Part shown: one piece after another, positions 58,441 through 64,000 of the stretch | How the letters are laid out: each line of letters starts with the position of its first letter | How positions within the stretch are numbered: the stretch's first letter is position 1 | NCBI GenBank assembly: GCA_963576725.1 | Contig: OY755236.1 | Coordinates: 67,984,379 to 68,048,378, forward strand | DNA: 64,000 bases | Direction of reading: 5' to 3' | Source of the DNA: Azorinus chamasolen | Taxonomy: Eukaryota; Mollusca; Bivalvia; Cardiida; Solecurtidae | The notes under the pieces: model-generated | Database searches by the model: none | What the model was told of the DNA's origin: nothing | Seen by the model: the letters and a program-made list of their open reading frames with translations, nothing else | Program-made: the position numbers and the translations under genes

Positions 58441-61400
58441 ATGAAAGAGAGAGAAAGAGAGAGAGTGTGTGTTTGTATGTGTGTGCCCGCACAGTTGTGT
58501 GTATGTCTTACTTGTTTTCTCTCGGTGTTTTGGTAGTAGTTGCGTATTGTGTGTGGCTGTTCCTGCCTGACTTTACTATTGTTTTCATTTCTTACCTTGG
58601 TTTCGACACGGTTTCAAATGGGTGCAGCATTTTAGGATTTATAGCAAAATAATGATCGAAATAGTCAAAACTTACAAACATGACTGTAAAAAAATAGATT
58701 ACGCGTAAACGATGAACAATACCAACAACATACAAGTTACACAGGATTAATTCTGTAGAACTCATGATTAGAGCTCTTTTGCTCTTTTGAGACAGGTTCT
58801 ACTGTAGATATTCAACTCTATTTCCCACAGATGTGTTTATAGAACTGGCCCACGGGTACCACGACCTAGCTAGCACACTGCACATCAACAAGCCAGTATC
58901 CAGTCAACTGACAATAAGGTCGTTACACAGTAGTGAAGTTCATGTGGTAAAGACCTCTTTTTGATGGCTGCTTGATACATATTCTTGTCCTTGTTACAGA
59001 AGTTGTTGTCGGATAGAAAATAAAGTTGACTTTTCTTACTCCCTGCCAGTCATGCCACTTTGTTCAGCAATTGATATTTGTTATGCATGTGACAAGAAAC
59101 CAACCTCATCAACTAGACTAAGACAATGATGTAAAACGTTATTAAATTTGCATTTATTGTATGTTTGTTCTGAAAGAAAGAAATGTCACGTTTATGGAAA
59201 TACTTAGATGTTTCGTTCCGATTCCAGACAGGTGGTAAGCAGATTCCCAGCACTCATTTTAAAGCCGTCAGTGACCCCGCCATTCTAGCTAGGCTGCCGC
59301 CAATATCTCGACACCACGTGAGTATACACTATCTTTATATCACACCTTGAATCTAAAGAACTAGCATACATATATATGTTTGAATGACACACACGGCAGA
59401 CTCTGTTATCAGGGTCCATGCTTATAAAGCTTTTAGTTGAGTCTGAGATCGTTCTCAAGCTTTTGATTGGTCAGATTTGAGCCTTTGGCTCAAATCTGAC
59501 CTATCGAAAGCTTGAGAACTCAAATCTGACCAATCAAAAGCCTGAGAACGAAACTCAGACTCAACTAAAAGCTTTATAAGCATGGACCCAGAGGTCAACA
59601 AAAAGGCAAGCGCCTGCTTTTAACCATTAACTCCAGAAAACGCCTTTTTACGCTTTGCAAACAGTAAACCCAGATCAGACGGCTCCTATAGGAGTCGTCT
59701 TGTCTCGATCTTCTCTGTTTGCTTATGATATAACATAGGTAATGACTTACAAGTAATAAAAAGACACAATATAAGCTAAACCGTATGAATCGTCAGTTTT
59801 TTTTATCTTCCATTCGTTCTGCCCGCCCGTCCTTCCGTCGGGATGTTTGTCCGGACGATATCTCCTCAACCACTTGCAATGGGTTATGGTTTACAAGTTT
59901 CTTGTGTTGCATCTTGGGAAGGCGGATTGTCGCATATTCCATTGACATTGACATTTAGCTTGGCCTTGATCTTTACTGGCTTTAGTAAGAATTTGTTTGG
60001 AACCTTGACCGGATGATATATCATGAATCCCCTGGGTTGGGATTTCCAAATTTATTGTATGATGCATCTTGAGAAAAATATGATTTTGACCTTGACAATA
60101 ACTCCCCAATGGTAAGGGTTTCCAAATGGCTTTTGTGGATGAATCTTGGAAAGCCAGAGTGTCACAAACTACTTTAATGCCTCTATGATCGTGACCCTGT
60201 CCTCGACCTTAATTTTACTAAAGGTTTGGACGATATCTCTCAAACAGCTTGGCTTAGGGGTTTCACCATCTTAAAATGGTTGAATGCTTCAATACTACTT
60301 GGTTTCGCTGGCCCCTTTACCGCAACATTGACCACAATTCAGGTGAAAACCCGCCTGCAAATTGTGTCTGGATGATACCTCCTCAACCACTTGGTTGACG
60401 GTTTCCAAATTTCTTCGGTGGAGTTAGAGTGTCACATACTACTTTGGTGTCTCTGTGGCCCTGACTCGCCCACCCAACAGGAAGAAGGATGACACCACTT
60501 TAACATAGAAGTCTGTAGTGGAAGCCGATTCCTAGATAAACTAGAACCTTATCTTTAAACATTCTTATATCTTTGTCACTAATATGCTTTTATGTACAAA
60601 CATTGCAGAAATTTCCCAGGTCCCTGCAATATAGATATGTATGTACAAGACTTCTGGGTATTTATAAAATTGTTTAACTTTCAAATGTTAAAACATGTTC
60701 ATTTCATCAGCGTCTTGAAAATGAATGGAATGGTCTTTCTACACTGTATATGGACAATTAATCAAAAGTTACACAACATCACTCATTTACACTTGTGATA
60801 TCGATACATATTTGCTATAAGTCCACATCCAACTCTAGGTGATGGGTGTAGAAATGCTAAGAGTAGTCTGTCGTGGGGGATGTATTGCTTTTTAATACAT
60901 GTAGTTGCTTGTTGATATATTTTAAGTCATTTATTGTTACTCGACGTTCATGGGTTACGAGCGTAAGAGTCAGTGGTTAACATTACGTCTATATCAAACA
61001 GGTGAAGGTGCTCCATCTTCCTGATGTTGGTATTACGTCATTCCCAGCACTGCATTCATATGGGTCTTACGCCGACCGCACTGCTCCAATCGAGGTATTC
61101 CAGAATAGCGTCCCACTGCGCTTGGCGAGATGGCCGAACGAGGTAATCATTGCCATCATAGGCATAGGTCAAATGCATTATTAAGTTTATAACGTTTTCT
61201 GAATGCGTTTCTCATTATTTGGTTTTCTTGACAGGAATTCATAAATATAGTCAAAGTTCTAGATGGGGCAAACGGAACAAAGTTTCAGTTTAACGTTTCC
61301 GTCAACAGACCGTCGTCATGGCAGCAAGAAACGGACCTTTGGACCTACGGTTACTGGTGAATATCCAAATTCTTTCCACGTTTATAATCGCATGTATTTT

Positions 61401-63319
61401 GAAGACTGTGATTTAACCCATTTATCCCCATATTATTTAAAGAAAAACTCACCCAGATCTGATGTTGGAACCCATTGATTTTTCATGTTGACGGTTGAAC
61501 AGCAATCAAAATATTTGCTTGTAATATCCAATGACATCTTTGGGTTCAGCAACCTGATCAGGGGGGTCCTTAAGGAACCCCCTAATCTGGGTCTACCTTG
61601 TTTGTTTTACCATTTTCTTTTCGAGGCTACAGTCATTCGGTTCTATATACATTTCACTAGTTTCATTACTATACTATAGTATTTCTCATTGAGTTCAGTA
61701 TGCATTTTATGTTGTTTGTTGGGCAGTAGTTCAGAGTATTAGCCCACCTAGATAATGACCATCCCTCGTATACGACTGCTTAAACAAATGTTTTGCATGA
61801 GTTGATTTAACCTTTTACCTAAAGAATATTCATGTAAGAAAGAGTGACATCATGCTTCTTATTAATTGATTTTTAATATTGCTATATGAACATGGTGCGT
61901 CGGAATGTTTTCGCTTTGACAAGTGCTATTCCTTAAGCAAAAAAAGGCTGACCTTGATCACACGACTCCTATAGAAGCCGTCTGAGCTTGGGTTATGCTG
62001 TTTGAAAAATGGTTGTAGGTACATAATTTGAAAAGAAAACATAATCTGATTGCTTCAGGAAAATATATTGGGACACTAACGCAAAATAAAAAGAAATAAA
62101 AACATGTTCTTTCTTTTACCTCGCACCTGATAGAGGCATTTTGAAAACACGTAACTTAGACGAAAAAGTAATTTGAAAATAATTTCTTTTTTTAATTGCT
62201 TTAGAATCGGGGCACCGTAACGCAAAAAAAACCCCAAAACATTTAAAACGTTAAAACTTCGAGTGGGCGTAACGTAATTTGGTTTTATTTCAAATTGCGT
62301 GGACGTTGTGCATACCGTAGATTGTGTTCATTTAACGTGAAATGAAAACTAAAGTAAGACCATATATATACCATACCTGTGTAACACATTTGGTGAGAGC
62401 TATACTGGAATAACCTTGTCCGTCCGTCCGTCGGTTTTCCTTTAAAACTATTAAACAATATTATAAGTCGTCCATGTATTTTCCTGACGAGGTTCTCTAA
62501 TTTTCTAGTTTTACCCCGATTCTCAAAGCAATTTGAGAGCGTTTTTCAAACTACTTTTTTTAATTATGTGTCTACATAGCGGCTCTATCCGGTACAGTGT
62601 TAAAGAAAGAATAAGTCGTTTTTTTAATTCATGATAGTTTTTGAAACACTAAGGGCTTAAATTGATTTAACCCTTTCCCTCATACAAACGTGTTTTTACG
62701 CATTTGCAAACAGAGTAGACCCAGATCAGACGGCTCCTAGAGGAGCCGTCTAATCAGGGTCTGTTCTGTTTGCTAATTGAATTTGATAAATCTATTTCTT
62801 TAGTTTCTAAATTGGCTGCAATATTTTACTTTCCATAATTTATTACACCTGTTTTGTCCATGAATATTCAGTGGGTTTTGAATTATGGAATAAATATAGA
62901 ACAGGGAAAGGGTTAAACTAACAATGCGGAATATTGAGGGTATTGATGACAACTTATGCCAATTTTACCGTAGCAGTTTACTCTATAAATGAGCCCAGCT
63001 GTATTGAAACCAAGCTTTGCGAGCCATGCAGAACCTGGTCGATCAGCTGTCGCTTTTTTAAAGGTAGCATCTGGTCAGATTGAACTCTTTGTTTCGCCAG
63101 TTAGATAGACATAATAGGTTCTGATGCGTGTCAAACTGTAAAGAACCTTGCGTCCTAAAGACGTTGCGTCCTAAGCATGTCGGCTGATCTGGTTGTGCAG
63201 TGTTTTACTCTGTTGAAGGTATTGGAGCTGGTCAGATATGTCGGTCAAGGTGTTAAACCTGGACGCCCAGACGCATACCGTGACACTCAACCGTAACCCG
63301 GTGTTTGGGATGAAAATTG
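42809..63319 (+). CDS. Gene B: secreted right-handed parallel beta-helix protein, exons 1-7 (3' end beyond window)
   Basis: Seven exons of 116, 77, 116, 90, 141, 122 and 101 nt join into 254 codons plus one base. The protein begins with a signal peptide (h-region RLVLWLVSVQAAFA) and a mature start at HLYVSPNGTDTNDG, then runs through TGGKQIPS, APIEVFQNSVPLRLARWPNE and YWSWSDMSVKV. The V-S-P-N-G-x-D-x-N-D-G opening is typical of extracellular beta-helix proteins. The helix core encoded by gene A exons 8-16 has no counterpart yet because the window ends. Introns range from 92 bp (intron 5) to 15,302 bp (intron 1). Function is unproven; carbohydrate binding or cleavage is an inference from the fold. 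Confidence 0.85.
42964..43146 (-). repeat. GAGCAAATGCTC MITE, reverse copy in gene B intron 1
   Basis: Reverse orientation: begins TTAAACAAATGCCCTCTTAGGC and ends GGAGGGAATGGATTAA, with TTGAAACCAATGTGGTAAATAGAG inside. It lies 40 bases inside the intron, before the giant foldback. Confidence 0.8.
43248..43256. other. 9-bp target-site duplication, left
   Basis: AAGCAAATG immediately precedes the left terminus AGATCGGAAAAGTTGG. An identical AAGCAAATG follows the right terminus at 55271-55279. Confidence 0.9.
43257..43510 (+). repeat. Left terminal inverted block with ~58-bp CTACTAGTA subrepeats
   Basis: Four or so units of TTGGCTACTAGTAACTGGCTACTAGTAGTAGGAAAA. The block ends at GGGTAGATCTAGTCATATTC, where the satellite monomers begin. 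Its reverse complement is at 55017-55270 with the same total length. CTACTAGTAG is itself palindromic. Confidence 0.9.
43511..50070 (+). repeat. Left arm: ~177-bp satellite, about 37 monomers
   Basis: The monomer runs GAAACAAGTAGCTGGGTAGT, TATAATCAAGCAAACTCAAA, ATAGAATTTCGACAAGAGG, CTGCTGTCTAAAGATACCG, TAGTTATCTTAATTACTTC, ATGTAGCTAGTCAGCTACTC, ATACCTTTTGAATGTTGGTA and AATATTTTCAACACTATATA. The first four or five monomers (43511 to about 44500) are strongly diverged, while those after are nearly identical. The count is array length divided by 177. Confidence 0.92.
50071..55016 (-). repeat. Right arm: same satellite reversed, about 28 monomers
   Basis: It starts at CAGCTACTTGTTTCGTTTCG and repeats GAATATAGTGTTGAAAATAT, TATACCAACATTCAAAAGGT, ATGAGTAGCTGACTAGCTAC, ATGAAGTAATTAAGATAACT and so on. 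The last two or three monomers before 55017 are diverged, mirroring the left arm. It is about 1.6 kb shorter than the left arm. Confidence 0.92.
55271..55279. other. 9-bp target-site duplication, right
   Basis: AAGCAAATG, identical to 43248-43256, abuts the right terminus CTTTTCCGATCT. Confidence 0.9.
55302..55583. repeat. 282-bp TTAACCCTTTCAGTGCAA MITE
   Basis: Ends TTAACCCTTTCAGTGCAAG and TTGCACTGAAGGGGTTGA inverted. TTGTCGTCTG / CTGGACACATTGTCGTATG minirepeats sit at the left. The GATGAGACACCGAATTTCTCGGCGTCTCATC palindrome is central. It lies 22 bp from the foldback's right target duplication. It resembles repeats I associate with dreissenid mussels (memory only). Confidence 0.85.
55740..56979 (-). 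mobile_element. Probable 3' region of the Penelope-like element
   Basis: The stretch reads best on the minus strand and lies directly downstream of the reverse transcriptase fragment. It has no open frame but contains words such as CCACAGACGGTTACAAGACGG and GAAGAAGCTGGATGTTTTTT that I associate with tails of this element type. Assignment to the same insertion is inference. Confidence 0.35.
56980..57386 (-). pseudogene. Penelope-like reverse transcriptase fragment
   Basis: On the minus strand the frame reads MPKLHKTPYNSRLKANVVAC, then VSTLYTTLPQDAFKS and a TGA stop. In the same frame it continues FFTNDSVDKYTSWTCSDLCD, a degraded IIG-x-S-x-E-TNC-x-P-IV stretch and a final stop near 56980. MPKLHKTPY, STLYTTLP and the G-x-x-x-x-TNC-P block are conserved reverse transcriptase positions in this class. 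Internal stop, missing catalytic YxDD and missing N-terminus show it is dead. It lies in gene B intron 1. Confidence 0.7.
57873..58078. repeat. CAGTARAACC MITE, full length (206 bp), gene B intron 1
   Basis: TACAGTAAAACCCACTAAACCGG at the left, TTAAAGGGGTTTCACTGTA at the right. The long stem AGGTGGCTGCTTAATGCA / TGCATTAAGCTGCCACCT closes on GAAAGCTCATTGAGGAGCTTTC. It ends 149 bases before exon 2. Confidence 0.85.
58227..58303 (+). CDS. Gene B exon 2 (77 nt)
   Basis: Acceptor GACACTTGTTGCAG, donor GTAAGT. It reads KSLTTAFHTLHKAVSVLHNP and AYKGA. Length and phase equal gene A exon 2. Confidence 0.92.
58352..58475. repeat. Mixed microsatellite (CTGT)n-(GT)n-(GA)n
   Basis: A C run, then CTCTGTCTGTCTGT, GTGTGT and GAGAGAGA tracts, in gene B intron 2. 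Confidence 0.9.
58831..58946 (+). CDS. Gene B exon 3 (116 nt)
   Basis: Acceptor CTCTATTTCCCACAG, donor GTAAAG. It reads VFIELAHGYHDLASTLHINK and SQLTIRSLHSSEVHV. Closest exon pair to gene A. Confidence 0.93.
59228..59317 (+). CDS. Gene B exon 4 (90 nt)
   Basis: Acceptor TTCCGATTCCAG, donor GTGAGT, phase 0. It reads TGGKQIPSTHFKAVSD and ILARLPPISRHH. Confidence 0.93.
59412..59589. repeat. 178-bp palindromic MITE, copy 2
   Basis: GGGTCCATGCTTATAAAGC at the left and GCTTTATAAGCATGGACCC at the right. The loop region carries an extra inverted GAGAACTCAAATCTGACC segment. Same family and length as 2380-2557. Confidence 0.85.
59815..60490 (+). repeat. Degenerate CTCCTCAACCACTTG / GTGTCACA repeat
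   Basis: Several diverged ~150-bp units carry a CGTCCTTCCGTCGG lead, GGACGATATCTCCTCAACCACTT, CCAGAGTGTCACA and TGACCTTGACC words. A similar single lead occurs at about 18720-18790. Common in mollusc genomes in my recollection. It is in gene B intron 4. Confidence 0.6.
61002..61142 (+). CDS. Gene B exon 5 (141 nt)
   Basis: Acceptor ATATCAAACAG, donor GTAATC. It reads VKVLHLPDVGITSFPALHSY, then APIEVFQNSVPLRLARWPNE. Confidence 0.94.
61235..61356 (+). CDS. Gene B exon 6 (122 nt)
   Basis: Acceptor TTTTCTTGACAG after a 92-bp intron, donor GTGAAT. It reads EFINIVKVLDGANGTKFQFN and DLWTYGYW, with the tryptophan codon split as in gene A. N-x-S/T sites fit a secreted glycoprotein. Confidence 0.94.
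62667..62916. repeat. 250-bp TTAACCCTTTCCCT MITE, complete
   Basis: Perfect 14-bp inverted ends TTAACCCTTTCCCT / AGGGAAAGGGTTAA. Perfect central palindrome CAGACGGCTCCTAGAGGAGCCGTCT within CAAACAGAGTAGACCC...GGGTCTGTTCTGTTTG. This is the cleanest member of its family in the window. Confidence 0.93.
63219..63319 (+). CDS. Gene B exon 7 (101 nt), last in window
   Basis: Acceptor TACTCTGTTGAAG, donor GTAAAT. It reads YWSWSDMSVKVLNLDAQTHT and VTLNRNPVFGMKI, leaving one base for a glycine codon. Gene B exon 8 is not inside the window. Confidence 0.9.
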
Positions 63320-64000
63320 GTAAATGGCAACTACATGTATATCACAATGACATTTACAAACGGTAGTTTGGGTCCAGATGATACAATGTGTTTCTAGGCA
63401 ACATGTTTGGCATTCAGACACGGTTTTAAAAAACGATATGTTACAAACATGTGTGTAATTAGATACTAAACTCGTCCTGTCTTCACTAAACCCTATATTG
63501 TTCTAGACGATTCTAAAGAGTGATCACAACATAGGGTTTGGGGGAGACATAAACGTCATTGTTGAAAATGTTTTAATTACGCATCTTATTTTGACCTCTG
63601 TTTATAGCAGACGACAATTTCGCAGGTGAATGTTAATAGTTTTGCACCAAACCCTCGATACAAATTACTTCGAGATAACAGAGGTTCGGGCATCCGTTTT
63701 CTAATCTGAACAATTTTTCAAGTTCACAGCTTAATGCAGGTCTAAAGCAAAACTGAAAGCTCTTGTAGGGGTTTTCATCATTACTTTCGACCTGCATTCA
63801 GCTGTCACATGTTTTTCTAGATATGCGTATTGATACATTTTTTAGAATCATTCTGTGTTGTAAGTTTTGGAAGGACCGAACTTTTAAATGAGTTATCCCG
63901 AATTTCGAGTTTTCCGAGTTTGAGATATCGAGTTACAACTGTACAACTCGAACTACAGGCAACTAATCTGGGTCTACTCTGTTTGCCAGTGCGTAAATTG
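63320..64000. other. Gene B intron 7 (start), repeat remnants
   Basis: It holds a CTAAACCCTATATTG...CTAGACGATTCTAAAGAGTGATCACAACATAGGGTTTG hairpin repeat (about 63487-63545; relatives at about 3692-3772 and 36735-36775). A CAGTARAACC-type hairpin follows at 63726-63812, and half of the GTCTACTCTGTTTGC palindrome sits at the edge. No exon seen. Confidence 0.6.

Noticed and set aside
58413..58652. Open frame beginning MCVCERERENERERKR.
   Set aside because: Its first part is the (GT)n-(GA)n microsatellite in gene B intron 2.

Overview
The window is nuclear DNA from an animal: AT-rich, spliced genes with GT-AG introns, and dense interspersed repeats. The repeat styles (TTAA-flanked palindromic MITEs, CAGTARAACC-ended MITEs, a tRNA-derived SINE, non-LTR and Penelope-like reverse transcriptase debris) point to a bivalve mollusc. 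The MITE family ending TTAACCCTTTCAGTGCAA reminds me of dreissenid mussels, but that is recollection and was not searched.

The only genes I can support are two tandem, same-strand paralogues for a secreted right-handed parallel beta-helix (pectin-lyase-fold) protein. Gene A (exons from 19041 to 40916) shows 15 exons. I cannot find its signal-peptide exon, and its 3' end is uncertain. Gene B starts with a signal-peptide exon at 42809, shows 7 exons, and runs off the right edge at 63319. Exons 2-7 of A and B have identical lengths (77, 116, 90, 141, 122 and 101 nt) and the same phases, so the genes arose by duplication. Gene A carries an apparent one-base excess at the acceptor of exon 8 that would put a stop in frame. 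Its other exons are intact.

The most striking object is in intron 1 of gene B. A 12,014-bp non-coding foldback element (43257-55270) is flanked by a perfect 9-bp target-site duplication, AAGCAAATG. It has 254-bp terminal inverted blocks built of CTACTAGTA subrepeats. Its two arms are long arrays of a ~177-bp satellite in opposite orientation that meet head to head at 50070/50071. The left arm shows higher-order repeats of six to seven monomers.

Two smaller foldback-like elements lie in gene A introns (19807-20448 and 23309-24282). The second sits inside an older TIR repeat for which empty-site copies exist at 12889 and 16574.

Layout: 1-1.4 kb, broken non-LTR reverse transcriptase; 1.4-19 kb, gene-free repeats (MITEs, 42-bp and ~65-bp minisatellites, a nested MITE pair); 19-41 kb, gene A; 41-42.8 kb, intergenic; 42.8-64 kb, gene B, with the giant foldback and a reverse-strand Penelope-like fragment in intron 1. 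I saw no tRNA, rRNA or CRISPR. Unit counts and coordinates come from reading by eye, not from alignment software.
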